Below are positions 16,539-25,939 of a DNA stretch of 64,000 bases, piece by piece (the stretch's first letter is position 1; each line of letters opens with the position of its first letter). Origin of the DNA: Coprobacillus cateniformis (GTDB taxonomy: Bacteria; Bacillota_I; Bacilli_A; Erysipelotrichales; Coprobacillaceae). The stretch lies in contig NZ_WSNW01000001.1 in the NCBI RefSeq assembly GCF_009767585.1, positions 434,001-498,000 of the forward strand, in the 5' to 3' direction. The notes under the pieces are model-generated. The model made no database searches, had not been told where the DNA came from, and was given only the letters and a program-made list of their open reading frames with translations. A program made the position numbers and the translations under genes.

Positions 16539-17264
16539 TCATCGATTTTTTAATATATTCATTGCTTCTTCTTGAGATAAGAAATATAGATCTCTCATTC
16601 CTAAATGATCTTCAGAAGAAACCAAATCATGAAACTGTAAATCTTCTAAAATATAAAATGCTTTTTCTTGACTATAGTGAAAATGATCAACCAATAAAGA
16701 TGTTGAAGCATATCCCTCATCCAATAATAAATCAATAATATGCTGATAAGGATGTTCCTTCATCTTTTCATGATTTTTATGAAAAAAAGAACGAGTATTG
16801 GCTTTATGTTTCAACGAATTCAAATATTGACCATCCCATAACTCAACCTGATTCGTATGGGCCAAAGCAATAGCTTGAGCAGTAAAACGGTGATTCGTTA
16901 CAACAACAGCACAATCACATTCATAATATTGACATCCTGAATAAGCTTGTTGAACAGCTGCAACACCAACAGGCTTTGCATATTTTTTACATTGAATAGC
17001 ATAACTTTCTCCTTGATATTTACCCAAAATATCAACACCATAATCACCACTTCTTTTTGTTAATTCAAGTGATTTAAAACCATTGCGTTTGAGGATTTCT
17101 TTCACATACTCTTCAAATTCCTCACCACTCATTCTTTCATCAAAATCAGGAATCCAGCCAAAAATCCAACCAAACAGCATTTTAAGTATCCATTTTATAA
17201 AACATAAAATATATTTGATAAGTAAAAAAGGAATTTTAAGTATAAAAATAATACACTTTTTCAT
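16539..17264 (-). CDS. Membrane-anchored Mrr-type restriction endonuclease-like protein
   Basis: 241 residues. The N-terminal ~40 are very hydrophobic and Lys-flanked, giving one or two membrane segments. Residues ~45-150 are an Mrr_cat PD-(D/E)XK domain: G-E-E-F-E-E-Y-V start, catalytic G-D-Y-G-V-D-I-L and Y-A-I-Q-C-K-K-Y, then A-V-Q-Q-A. A linker leads to a C-terminal winged-helix part (~170-240) that resembles the FtsK gamma DNA-binding domain (L-L-D-E-G-Y-A-S-T-S-L-L). Mrr-type nucleases attack modified DNA, but membrane-anchored versions may have other roles. No methylase is nearby. It is monocistronic, divergent from the ABC-F gene. Confidence 0.8.
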   Translation of the reverse strand: MKKCIIFILKIPFLLIKYILCFIKWILKMLFGWIFGWIPDFDERMSGEEFEEYVKEILKRNGFKSLELTKRSGDYGVDILGKYQGESYAIQCKKYAKPVGVAAVQQAYSGCQYYECDCAVVVTNHRFTAQAIALAHTNQVELWDGQYLNSLKHKANTRSFFHKNHEKMKEHPYQHIIDLLLDEGYASTSLLVDHFHYSQEKAFYILEDLQFHDLVSSEDHLGMRDLYFLSQEEAMNILKNR

Positions 17265-17356
17265 AACAATCCCTCCAATCTTACTTATTATATCATAATA
17301 TCATATTTACAAAAGTCAAAGTCATGATAAAATAGAGAAAGTAAAGGAGAACGATT

Positions 17357-19096
17357 ATGCTTATAACTGCTTCACATATAACGAAATATAATAATTTAAA
17401 ATGTATTGTTGATGATGTTTCTTTCACTATCAATGAGCAAGATAAGATTGCTTTAATTGGTGTCAATGGCACAGGGAAATCTACGCTTCTTAAAATGATT
17501 TCTGATAGAGAGAATTATCAAGGTGATATCTTAAAAAAGAAAGATATTCAAATCAGTTATCTTTCACAAAATCCTCATTTTCAAGATGATTATTCTGTTT
17601 TAAAACAAGTCTATGAATATGTTGGTCATGATATTCCAGATTATGAAGTCAAAGCGATTCTCAATAAATTTGGTATTACAAATTATGAACAGCGTATAAA
17701 AGAATTATCTGGTGGTCAACAAAAAAGAGTTGCTCTTGCAATCACATTGCTGAAACCATGTGATTTACTCTTACTAGATGAACCAACCAATCATTTAGAT
17801 AATGAAATGATTGAGTATTTAGAAAAATATTTAATGAAATTTCATAAAGCAATTTTTATGGTGACACATGATCGTTATTTCTTAGAAAGAATTACTAATA
17901 AGATATTTGAACTTGATCGTACAAAAATCTATGAATATGAAGCCAATTACTCACATTTCTTAGAACTCAAAGCCCAAAGAGAAGAAATTGCTTTATCAAC
18001 GCAAAGAAAAAGAAAACTCTTTTTAAAGAAAGAATTAGAATGGGTTCGTGCTGGTGTCCAAGCACGTTCTACAAAAAGTAAAGATCGTTTGCAAAGATTT
18101 GAAGAATTAAATAATCAAAAGGATATAGAAAAAATTCAAAATGTTGAGATGCTAAGTGTCTCATCTCGACTAGGGAAAAAAACAATTGAATTAGAAGATG
18201 TTTCCATGTCTTATGATCATCTCTTATTTGAACCATTCTCTTATCACTTTAAAAGAAATGATCGGGTTGGTATATTAGGGAAAAATGGCTGTGGAAAATC
18301 TACGCTTCTCAATATCATTGCAGGTATTATTAAACCATCATATGGACAAGTTATTATTGGTGATACAATTAAGATTGGATATTTCAAGCAAGGTCATGGT
18401 GATATGGATCCATCTATGCGTGTCATTGATTATATCAAAGAGACAGCTAATGTTTTAAAGACAAGTGATGGTCAATTAAGCGCCAAACAAATGTGTGAAA
18501 AATTTCTTTTTGAATCTGACATGCAATATACACCCATAGAAAGATTATCGGGTGGTGAAAAGCGTCGTTTATATTTATTAAAGATCTTAATGAGTGCACC
18601 AAATGTTTTACTCTTAGATGAACCAACGAATGATTTAGATATTATGACATTACAGATATTAGAAGATTATTTAGATCATTTTAATGGTATTATATTAACT
18701 GTTTCACATGATCGCTACTTTTTAGATCGTATTTGTGATGAGCTCTTTGTCTTTAAAGATCAAAAGATAACTTATCATATAGGAGGCTATAGTGAATATA
18801 TCGACTTAGAAAGTTCTTCCAAAAAAACCAAAGTCACAACTTCTCAAGCTCCTAGGGAAAGAAAAAAGAAAATTAAACTTTCTTATAAAGAAAAACAAGA
18901 ATTAGATACACTTGAACAACTTGTCCCTCAATTAGAACAACAAATCAAAGATATTGATAAAAAAATGGATGGAGTGATCGAATTTGATATCATCCAAGCT
19001 ATGCTCAAAGAACGTGATAGTCTCTCACTTCAGCTTGAAGAATCTGAAATGAGATGGATGGAACTTCTAGAAAAACAAGAACAGAATGAAAAATAA
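17357..19096 (+). CDS. ABC-F family ATPase (Uup/YdiF type)
   Basis: 579 residues with AAAGGAG upstream. Two ABC domains: Walker A G-V-N-G-T-G-K-S-T at 35-43 with signature L-S-G-G-Q-Q and Walker B L-L-L-D-E-P-T-N-H; second Walker A G-K-N-G-C-G-K-S-T near 311 with L-S-G-G-E-K and L-L-L-D-E-P-T-N-D. No membrane segments. A charged inter-domain linker and a C-terminal coiled coil (~500-579) match the Uup-like branch. ABC-F proteins act on ribosomes in translation or antibiotic protection. The short linker favours a housekeeping role over drug resistance, but this is inference. Confidence 0.92.
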   Translation: MLITASHITKYNNLKCIVDDVSFTINEQDKIALIGVNGTGKSTLLKMISDRENYQGDILKKKDIQISYLSQNPHFQDDYSVLKQVYEYVGHDIPDYEVKAILNKFGITNYEQRIKELSGGQQKRVALAITLLKPCDLLLLDEPTNHLDNEMIEYLEKYLMKFHKAIFMVTHDRYFLERITNKIFELDRTKIYEYEANYSHFLELKAQREEIALSTQRKRKLFLKKELEWVRAGVQARSTKSKDRLQRFEELNNQKDIEKIQNVEMLSVSSRLGKKTIELEDVSMSYDHLLFEPFSYHFKRNDRVGILGKNGCGKSTLLNIIAGIIKPSYGQVIIGDTIKIGYFKQGHGDMDPSMRVIDYIKETANVLKTSDGQLSAKQMCEKFLFESDMQYTPIERLSGGEKRRLYLLKILMSAPNVLLLDEPTNDLDIMTLQILEDYLDHFNGIILTVSHDRYFLDRICDELFVFKDQKITYHIGGYSEYIDLESSSKKTKVTTSQAPRERKKKIKLSYKEKQELDTLEQLVPQLEQQIKDIDKKMDGVIEFDIIQAMLKERDSLSLQLEESEMRWMELLEKQEQNEK

Positions 19097-19118
19097 CATG
19101 ATCATACATGTTATTTTT
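19091..19118. terminator. Bidirectional terminator between ABC-F and GNAT genes
   Basis: AATAACATG pairs with CATGTTATT over a 10-nt loop and is followed by T6. It lies at the end of both converging genes. Confidence 0.8.
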
Positions 19119-19659
19119 TAATAATATTCAATTGACCAGGTTCAACAGTGCCCATTCTTGTATGAAAATCAACCTCTTTAAGAAATTGAAAACCACATTT
19201 TTCATTAACTCTTCTTGACTTATTATTTTTATTGAAATAGCCACATAAGAGATAATCATAATGAAGTTGCTTAAAACAGTATTGAATCACACATTGAACA
19301 GCTTCTGGCATAAGTCCTGCTCCCCAATAATCCTTGTTTAAAACATAACCGATTTCTCGTCCATATAATGATTGATACTCTGAATCATCTTTTAAACGAT
19401 CTTCCTCTATGCCAAGACTTCCAATCACTTTATGATTATCCTTATATTCTATCGCAAATGTCTTTTTTTCCTTCATAAACATAGTTAAAATTTCACGAGA
19501 TTCATCTATAGATTCATGTGCTTTCCAACCAGCCATTTCACCAACACCAGATTGAGAAGCATATTCATAAAAATCATCTAAATCATTCATTGTCCAAGGA
19601 CGCAATATCAATCTTTCTGTTTCTAAAATAACATCTGTAACATCTATATGTGCATTCAT
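19111..19659 (-). CDS. GNAT acetyltransferase (RimJ/RimL type)
   Basis: 182 residues of the Acetyltransf_3 fold. L-E-T-E-R-L-I-L-R-P-W is at 12-22, the acetyl-CoA loop region G-Y-V-L-N-K-D-Y-W-G-A-G-L at ~108-120, and N-K-S-R-R-V-N-E-K-C-G-F near the end, as in ribosomal-protein N-acetyltransferase relatives. The substrate is not predictable. It is the last gene of the met operon, starting one base after the stop of the 52-residue protein, though its function need not relate to methionine. Confidence 0.85.
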   Translation of the reverse strand: MNAHIDVTDVILETERLILRPWTMNDLDDFYEYASQSGVGEMAGWKAHESIDESREILTMFMKEKKTFAIEYKDNHKVIGSLGIEEDRLKDDSEYQSLYGREIGYVLNKDYWGAGLMPEAVQCVIQYCFKQLHYDYLLCGYFNKNNKSRRVNEKCGFQFLKEVDFHTRMGTVEPGQLNIIKK

Positions 19660-19660
19660 T

Positions 19661-19819
19661 TTATTTTTCTTCCTTTTTCAAATCTTCAACATTTATTTTT
19701 ATAATGGTCTTTTCATCAAGCTTAATATCTTTAACTGCATCATCAGCAGTTGCAAATAATGGTATATCAACTTTTGATGTATCAACATCCTGATTTTCTA
19801 ATTTTACTTTTAAAGCCAT
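19661..19819 (-). CDS. 52-residue acidic protein in met operon
   Basis: ATG 19819 lies two bases after the metH stop, with AGAGGTG in the end of metH. The protein is acidic (start M-A-L-K-V-K-L-E-N-Q-D-V-D). It has V-D-I-P-L-F-A-T-A-D-D-A and ends in K-K-E-E-K, without Cys or membrane segments. Its stop is one base before the GNAT start, so it is tightly coupled on both sides, which supports it being real. No family is recognised. Confidence 0.6.
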   Translation of the reverse strand: MALKVKLENQDVDTSKVDIPLFATADDAVKDIKLDEKTIIKINVEDLKKEEK

Positions 19820-19821
19820 CT

Positions 19822-22185
19822 TTATTCACCTCTTTTATCAAATATATGATTTAATAATGTGACTGATGCCATAGCATCTTCACTATAATAATCTGCCCCT
19901 ATTTCATCAGCAATTTCTTGAGTTAAAACTGCTCCACCAACCCAAATTGGACATTGACAATTGACCATATGTAAAGCCTCAATTGTCTTTTTCATATTCA
20001 CAACTGTTGTTGTCATCAAAGCACTAAGCCCAATCATTTTAGGTTGATACTTGTGATACGCCTCAACAACCTTTTCAACTTTAACATCTTTTCCTAAATC
20101 AATGACTTGATACCCATAACTTTCTAAAACAACTTTCACAATATTCTTACCAATATCATGAATATCACCTTCCACAGTACACATCATAATTGGGCCTTTT
20201 GATTGACTATCCACACGAAATGTTGATTTCACAACCTCAAAGGCTTTTTTTGTCGTTTCAGCAGACTGAATTAACTGAGGCAAGAAAATCTTATTCGTTT
20301 CATAATCTTTTCCAACACGATTTAAGGCTGGAATAATGACATTATTAATCACATCCATGGCTTCTCTTTCTTGTAAGAGTTCTTTTGTTTTTGCCTGAAC
20401 TTCATCTTTTAATCCATGAATAATCATATCTTCTAAAGTGAATGAAGATGTGGTTAAAGGAGCAAGTGTTGTCACTTGTGATTGTTTTGAAATGTAACGT
20501 GATGAATCTTTATCGAAATGATACAAAACATTATAAGCATCAATTGTTCCCATTAATTCTTGATCTAGTGGATTAATAATTGGTAAATCTAAGCCTGATT
20601 GCATAGCTAATGCTAAAAAGGTTCTATTTAATAATGGTCTATTTGGTAATCCAAAAGAAACGTTAGAAACGCCTAAAACTGTATGCACACCAAGTTCTTC
20701 TTTGACTAAAGTTAAAGCTTTTAATGTCTCTTGAACTTCTTTTTGTTGAGCTGAAGCTGTTAATGTTAAACAATCAATAATGATATCTTCTTTAGCAATG
20801 CCATATTCACTGGCTTTGTCAATGATCTTTTTTGCAATAGCTAAGCGTTCGTGTGCATATAATGGAATTCCATCTTCTAATGTCAAACCAATCACTACAC
20901 CACCATATTTTTTAACAATTGGGAAAATCGCTTCCATCACTTCATCTTTTCCATTCACTGAATTGATTAATGGTTTTCCATTATAATAACGACAAGCCTT
21001 CTCAATGGCTTCTGGAGATGAGGAATCTATCTGTAATGGTAGATTAATAACTTCTTGTAAAAGCTTCATCACTTTCACCATTGTTGCTGGTTCATCTATT
21101 CCAGGTAATCCAACGTTCACATCTAAAACATCTGCTCCCGCTTGTTGTTGTTTGATTCCTTCAACAACACACTCATCATAACGCTCTTCTTTTAAAGCCG
21201 CTTTTAATTTTTTCTTTCCAGTTGGATTTAATCTTTCACCACAAACAACAACTTGTCCTTCAAATGTCACTGTTTGATTTTGACTAGAAACACGAGTCAA
21301 ACGTTTGACATCTCTTGAAGTGACATTTTGTGGTGCTCTTTTTTTCAGTTCCGCAATAAAATCTGGTGTTGTCCCACAACATCCACCAACAATACTGACA
21401 CCCCTTTGCATATAATCGATCATGGCTAAGGCATATTCATCACTTGTCACCTCATAACAAGTTTGACCATTATGTAAACATGGTAGTCCAGCATTAGGCT
21501 GAATCATGACAGGAATTGAAGAAACTTCTAGGATTTCATCAATAATAGGCTTTAATTCATTTGGTCCTAGTGAACAATTCACTCCTAATGCATCAACCCC
21601 TAAACCTTCCACAACATTTACAAATGTTAAAGGATCAGTTCCAGTTAAGGTACGCTTATTTTGTTCAAAGGTCATAGTCACAAAGACTGGTAAATCACTG
21701 TTTTCTTTTACAGCAAGTATTGCTGCCTTGACTTCATATAAATCAGTCATTGTCTCTAATAACACAACATCAACTTGATCTTTGACTATTAAAATTTGTG
21801 ATGCAATCATTTCATATGCTTCATCAAATGTCAGTGTTCCAAGTGGCTCTAAGAGTTGACCAATAGGTCCAATATCTAAAGCAATATAAGCATTGGGATT
21901 CACTTTGTCTCTAGCTATCCTTGCATTCTTCACTGCTGCCTTTAATAAATCACAATAACAATAACCACTATCAGCCATCTTCAAAGGATTACATCCAAAA
22001 GTATTGGTTGTTATGAAATTGGCACCAGATTGTAAATAACGAGAATGAATATCTATTATAATCTCTGGATGTTCTATATTATAAACTTCAGGAATTTCAC
22101 CTGCTTTGAGACCAGCCTCCTGAAGTTGAGTCCCCATAGCCCCATCAAAGATCAATAAATCTTTTCCTAATCTTTCACGTAACAT
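19822..22185 (-). CDS. metH: Cobalamin-dependent methionine synthase lacking activation domain
   Basis: 787 residues. The homocysteine methyltransferase domain (1-~285) has zinc Cys in V-N-C-S-L-G and G-G-C-C-G-T-T. The pterin/methyl-THF domain covers ~310-570 (V-C-G-E-R-L-N-P-T-G-K). A B12 cap (~590-650) precedes the cobalamin-binding domain, with the Co-ligating His in G-D-I-H-D-I-G-K near 670. The C-terminal S-adenosylmethionine reactivation domain of E. coli MetH is absent; the gene just upstream encodes it separately. The start overlaps that gene by 19 bases. It transfers methyl from methyl-THF to homocysteine in the cytosol. Confidence 0.95.
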   Translation of the reverse strand: MLRERLGKDLLIFDGAMGTQLQEAGLKAGEIPEVYNIEHPEIIIDIHSRYLQSGANFITTNTFGCNPLKMADSGYCYCDLLKAAVKNARIARDKVNPNAYIALDIGPIGQLLEPLGTLTFDEAYEMIASQILIVKDQVDVVLLETMTDLYEVKAAILAVKENSDLPVFVTMTFEQNKRTLTGTDPLTFVNVVEGLGVDALGVNCSLGPNELKPIIDEILEVSSIPVMIQPNAGLPCLHNGQTCYEVTSDEYALAMIDYMQRGVSIVGGCCGTTPDFIAELKKRAPQNVTSRDVKRLTRVSSQNQTVTFEGQVVVCGERLNPTGKKKLKAALKEERYDECVVEGIKQQQAGADVLDVNVGLPGIDEPATMVKVMKLLQEVINLPLQIDSSSPEAIEKACRYYNGKPLINSVNGKDEVMEAIFPIVKKYGGVVIGLTLEDGIPLYAHERLAIAKKIIDKASEYGIAKEDIIIDCLTLTASAQQKEVQETLKALTLVKEELGVHTVLGVSNVSFGLPNRPLLNRTFLALAMQSGLDLPIINPLDQELMGTIDAYNVLYHFDKDSSRYISKQSQVTTLAPLTTSSFTLEDMIIHGLKDEVQAKTKELLQEREAMDVINNVIIPALNRVGKDYETNKIFLPQLIQSAETTKKAFEVVKSTFRVDSQSKGPIMMCTVEGDIHDIGKNIVKVVLESYGYQVIDLGKDVKVEKVVEAYHKYQPKMIGLSALMTTTVVNMKKTIEALHMVNCQCPIWVGGAVLTQEIADEIGADYYSEDAMASVTLLNHIFDKRGE

Positions 22186-22796
22186 CTTTGACCTCCCTTT
22201 CTTAATTCACAACTTTCTTTTCTTACACAAGACATACAAGATTTTTGTTGTGATTTTCCTATTCCAATGATTCCAAGCATTGACTTCATTGGGATAAATA
22301 AACCACTCTGACTCAATGTCACACCAATCTTTTTATGAACATTTAAAACTCTTGATAAAGTTTTATTTAATACTAAAGGCAAATCACCATAGCCTGGTGC
22401 AAAGCGAAAAGTATGCTCACCAAGATTTAATGTTTTTTCATATTCATCACAGCATTCTTCTAAATAACGACTGCTCACAGCATCAAAGACAATGGCTCTT
22501 GCCATATCAATATGTTCATAATATTTTATTTGACGATCGATTTGAATTCCTAATGTACAAGCAATGACAAGACATGTTTGACATTCTTTCATATAGAATT
22601 CTAAATCATTTGAACAAAATGATAAATCTAATTCTTGAATACCAATAGGTCCATGAGTTAATGAAAAATTCTGATGAACGACTTTAAAATGTGCATACTG
22701 CTGAACTTCTACTATACATTCATCAATAAGCTGATTTGTTTTTTCATCAACTTGACCAAAACAATTGAGATACTGCAAGATTGCTTTTTTATTCAT
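22167..22796 (-). CDS. Methionine synthase activation-domain protein
   Basis: 209 residues corresponding to the detached C-terminal domain of MetH, which binds S-adenosylmethionine to remethylate oxidised cob(II)alamin. The family hallmark R-F-A-P-G-Y-G-D-L-P-L is at ~130-140. A C-terminal Cys cluster (C-x-x-C-x4-C, then Cys) may bind metal, a feature of the split clostridial form. It overlaps metF by 8 bases and metH by 19, so all three are co-translated and form one methyl-transfer pathway. Confidence 0.9.
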   Translation of the reverse strand: MNKKAILQYLNCFGQVDEKTNQLIDECIVEVQQYAHFKVVHQNFSLTHGPIGIQELDLSFCSNDLEFYMKECQTCLVIACTLGIQIDRQIKYYEHIDMARAIVFDAVSSRYLEECCDEYEKTLNLGEHTFRFAPGYGDLPLVLNKTLSRVLNVHKKIGVTLSQSGLFIPMKSMLGIIGIGKSQQKSCMSCVRKESCELRKGGQRCYVKD

Positions 22797-23661
22797 GATT
22801 TAATTCTTTAAGGACCGTTGGAATATTGCGAAAGATGGCTTGCGCAATTTCTGGTCTGTTCATTGTATAAATATGAATGCCATCAACACCATTGGTAATT
22901 AAATCAATGATCTGATGTGTCGCATAATTGATGCCAATCTCTTTCATTGCTGATGGATAATTATAGTAAGATTCAATCATTGTAGACAACTGATAAGGAA
23001 TTGAACAACCACACATTTTAGCAGTATGCAATAAAGATTTAGAATTTGTAATTGGCATAATTCCAGCCAAAATAGGAACAGTAATCCCTCTTTTTCTCGC
23101 TTCTTTCACCAATCTATAATAATAGTTATTATCAAAGAATATTTGTGTAATTAAATATTCAGCTCCGGCTTCAACCTTTTCTTTCAATGCCTTTAAATCA
23201 TCTTCAAAACATGCAGCATCAGTATGAACTTCAGGATAACAAGCTCCTGACAAACAAAAATCATGAGGAAACTCATTTGTAATTAAAGTATTTAAATCTT
23301 TTGCATAATGAAATTCAAGTTTTTCTTTATCAAAAGAATCATCACGAGGATAATCACCTCTTAAAGATAATATATTTTCAATATTGTTATCTTTCAATTG
23401 TTGGCACATTGCCAAGACTTCCTCTTTTGTAGAAGAGATACAAGTTAAATGTGCAACAGATTCAATATGATAATCATTTTTAATCTTAGAAGCTATTTCT
23501 ACAGTTTTTCCCTTTGTAGAACCTCCTGCCCCATATGTCACACTGATAAAATCTGGATTCAATTTTGCCAGTTCATCAATTGTTCTATAAATTGATGAAA
23601 TATCCCCTTCTTTATTCTTTGGAGGAAAAACCTCAAAAGAAATTGTTGCTTTATTTTTCAA
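22789..23661 (-). CDS. metF: Methylenetetrahydrofolate reductase
   Basis: 290 residues, full length for MetF. F-E-V-F-P-P-K is near the N-terminus with the catalytic Glu10, S-V-T-Y-G-A-G-G-S-T is at ~41-50, and N-I-L-S-L-R-G-D is near 95. The FAD TIM-barrel enzyme reduces methylene-THF to methyl-THF, the substrate of the MetH encoded two genes downstream. First gene of the operon; only ~60 bp separates it from the ABC-transporter operon, so its promoter lies in or next to that operon's terminator. No SAM riboswitch or T-box is seen there. Confidence 0.95.
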   Translation of the reverse strand: MKNKATISFEVFPPKNKEGDISSIYRTIDELAKLNPDFISVTYGAGGSTKGKTVEIASKIKNDYHIESVAHLTCISSTKEEVLAMCQQLKDNNIENILSLRGDYPRDDSFDKEKLEFHYAKDLNTLITNEFPHDFCLSGACYPEVHTDAACFEDDLKALKEKVEAGAEYLITQIFFDNNYYYRLVKEARKRGITVPILAGIMPITNSKSLLHTAKMCGCSIPYQLSTMIESYYNYPSAMKEIGINYATHQIIDLITNGVDGIHIYTMNRPEIAQAIFRNIPTVLKELNHE

Positions 23662-23704
23662 AATTTCCGAAATTTTCCATTTTGCTATATTTTAAAGCAA
23701 ATAA

Positions 23705-23728
23705 AGAGAATAGTCAAAACTATTCTCT
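23705..23728 (-). terminator. Hairpin at end of ABC exporter operon
   Basis: AGAGAATAGT pairs with ACTATTCTCT over a CAAA loop. It overlaps the permease stop codon, and the downstream T stretch is weak, so some readthrough into metF is possible. Confidence 0.6.
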
Positions 23729-25939
23729 GATATTTTTATTTTCTAATCCATCTTTTCTTAATATTGAATAAATTGGCAGTAATGATAAAACAATCAAACT
23801 CAAGATAAACAAAAGAGATGGGAGAAGTTGTAACCAAAAATGTGTAGGTGTAAAATAGATATTATTCAATCCATAATTTAAATAAATATCAGCGAAATGA
23901 TAATAGACTGCACAAACAAAACCAATCAAAGCAATCATACCTGATTTATAAACATATATTCTCCAAATTTCAAATTTTCTCATACCTAATAATTGATATG
24001 TTCCAATTGTCTCTCGCTGTTTCAATATTTCATAAGATAACTGATAAATATATATGATTCCAGTTCCCAACATGATACTGATTTCTATAAATGGAATATT
24101 TTGTGTATTTTCTTCAATATTCATATTCATATTCAATTGAGCGGTATAAAGACTGTCAACCCAGCTGTATTTACACTCAGAATTCTGTTGAACATATGCA
24201 ACTAAACCTTTTGTTTTCTGATGAATATCATGAAAATATATTTTGACTTGCTGATAATGTTCTATATCTCCATAATTTTGAAAATCTTTTGCTGACATAA
24301 TCATATAAGGTTTATCATCCGGTATCTGTGAAACAATCTGATAACTTTCTCCTGACATCACAATCTTTCCATTACCATTTATGTTCTCCAATTCCGTATC
24401 AAAATTTATTTCTTTAAATCTTTCACTGACGATAACCTCTCCTGGCAAAATATCCTCTTGAATCTGAAATTCAGCCTTTACATCTTCATCATAACAATAA
24501 ATTTCTCCAAAATATCTTGCATCATTTTCATAATCTATAACATGAAAATATCGCATATCTTGAGCATAAGGCTTGTAAGCATCTAAATCTTTGGTTGTAA
24601 TAAAAGTGACATCTTCTCTTGACGGAGCATAAGTTAAACTGATTTCCTCTTGTGTATGTGATTGATTAAGACTCTCCTTTTGACTTAACAAATTCAAAAT
24701 TGAGATACGATCACCAATAATTTTCATCATCATTAATGAAGCAATAAATATTAAAAATATTTTCACAATCATTTGTTTCTTATGACTAACCAATTGACGC
24801 CATCCTAAATATAATGGTCGCATCCTGTGTAATTTTTTATAACGATAATAGAAATACTGGAACTCACTGCCTTGAAAAGAACCTGTTAAAGCACGATAGC
24901 ATGCACTTCTCGCTGGCATAAAATAACTGATGAGAGTCATCAAGCATATAATCACAATAACGCCTAAAAAGTGTGAAAAGCGCAATTGAATGGGGACAAC
25001 AGTCTCTATAATATAACTAAATACAAAGATCAACAAAGATGACACAGTCCAGGCAATCACTAATGAGCTCACAATAAATAAAAGAGATTGTATAAAAACA
25101 ATAAAATATAGCTGACGCTTTGTCGCTCCTATTCCTCTTAAAAGAGCGTAATCATCTTTTCGATTTTCAAAAGCTGCAATTGTCATACCAAACAAAATCG
25201 TACAGCCAATGATAAAAAGAACAAACTGTAACATAACAACCAACACATTCAATGAAGCCATATCAATATATGCATTTTTATCTATTGTATTGACCAATCC
25301 ATATTTTTCAGCATTATCCAATTTGTCTCCATCCTTCACATCTATATAAACTTGATAATTTTGATTTGAAGGAGGTTCCCCTATAACAATAGCTGTATCA
25401 CCTGTTTGCTCTAGAAGTCCAACAATTTCCCATTCTCCAACCTGATTCTTTTCATCACCAATATAAGGAATTTGAACAATCTGATGCAACGTTTTGTCAT
25501 AGCCAAAGCTTTCTAAAACAGTTTCTTGAATGGCAATCTCATGGTCATTGATAGGCATACGTCCTGATTTTAATTCAATCGCCATAATAGATTTATTACC
25601 ATATATATAATCTATTGATCCATCAGTTACAACATAACCTTTATTCTGTATGCAACTGTAAAGTACATCTGCATCTTTAAGTTTTTGGACTTTACCATTA
25701 ATACTTATTTTCATTTGATTTAGCTTTTCTAAAGATTCTAAATGATAAGAATAATAATCATATGTACCATGCTGAATGCGAAAATCTGCAATACTTTGAT
25801 TGGCAAAGAGAGGTATAAAAGCAGTCATTAGTGTACAAATCAATGCAATAATAGTTAAAGTTATCAAGGCTATCAATGTATCTTTACGATGTGTTTTTAA
25901 ATCTTCCAATGTAAAACGAAATAAAATATTATTTTTCAT
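23720..25939 (-). CDS. FtsX-type ABC exporter permease
   Basis: About 739 residues; ATG 25939 or GTG 25948 both overlap the ATPase gene. The layout is membrane segment (~20-40), large extracellular region to ~230, three segments (~230-355), then a second cycle starting ~395 with an extracellular region to ~610 and three more segments: two FtsX/MacB-like modules, eight helices. Family members export or sense peptides, lipids or antimicrobials and use mechanotransmission rather than a closed channel. Together with the adjoining ATPase, kinase and regulator it resembles peptide-antibiotic detoxification modules, though eight helices differ from the ten of BceB. Confidence 0.85.
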   Translation of the reverse strand: MKNNILFRFTLEDLKTHRKDTLIALITLTIIALICTLMTAFIPLFANQSIADFRIQHGTYDYYSYHLESLEKLNQMKISINGKVQKLKDADVLYSCIQNKGYVVTDGSIDYIYGNKSIMAIELKSGRMPINDHEIAIQETVLESFGYDKTLHQIVQIPYIGDEKNQVGEWEIVGLLEQTGDTAIVIGEPPSNQNYQVYIDVKDGDKLDNAEKYGLVNTIDKNAYIDMASLNVLVVMLQFVLFIIGCTILFGMTIAAFENRKDDYALLRGIGATKRQLYFIVFIQSLLFIVSSLVIAWTVSSLLIFVFSYIIETVVPIQLRFSHFLGVIVIICLMTLISYFMPARSACYRALTGSFQGSEFQYFYYRYKKLHRMRPLYLGWRQLVSHKKQMIVKIFLIFIASLMMMKIIGDRISILNLLSQKESLNQSHTQEEISLTYAPSREDVTFITTKDLDAYKPYAQDMRYFHVIDYENDARYFGEIYCYDEDVKAEFQIQEDILPGEVIVSERFKEINFDTELENINGNGKIVMSGESYQIVSQIPDDKPYMIMSAKDFQNYGDIEHYQQVKIYFHDIHQKTKGLVAYVQQNSECKYSWVDSLYTAQLNMNMNIEENTQNIPFIEISIMLGTGIIYIYQLSYEILKQRETIGTYQLLGMRKFEIWRIYVYKSGMIALIGFVCAVYYHFADIYLNYGLNNIYFTPTHFWLQLLPSLLFILSLIVLSLLPIYSILRKDGLENKNIRE

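Noticed and set aside
16311..16738. Two rightward frames opposite the Mrr gene and its downstream gap
   Set aside because: They are antisense to a well-supported nuclease gene and to the GH16 promoter, with no ribosome sites.
23662..23719. SAM riboswitch or T-box before metF
   Set aside because: The gap is only ~60 bp, too short, and shows no fitting stems beyond the upstream terminator.
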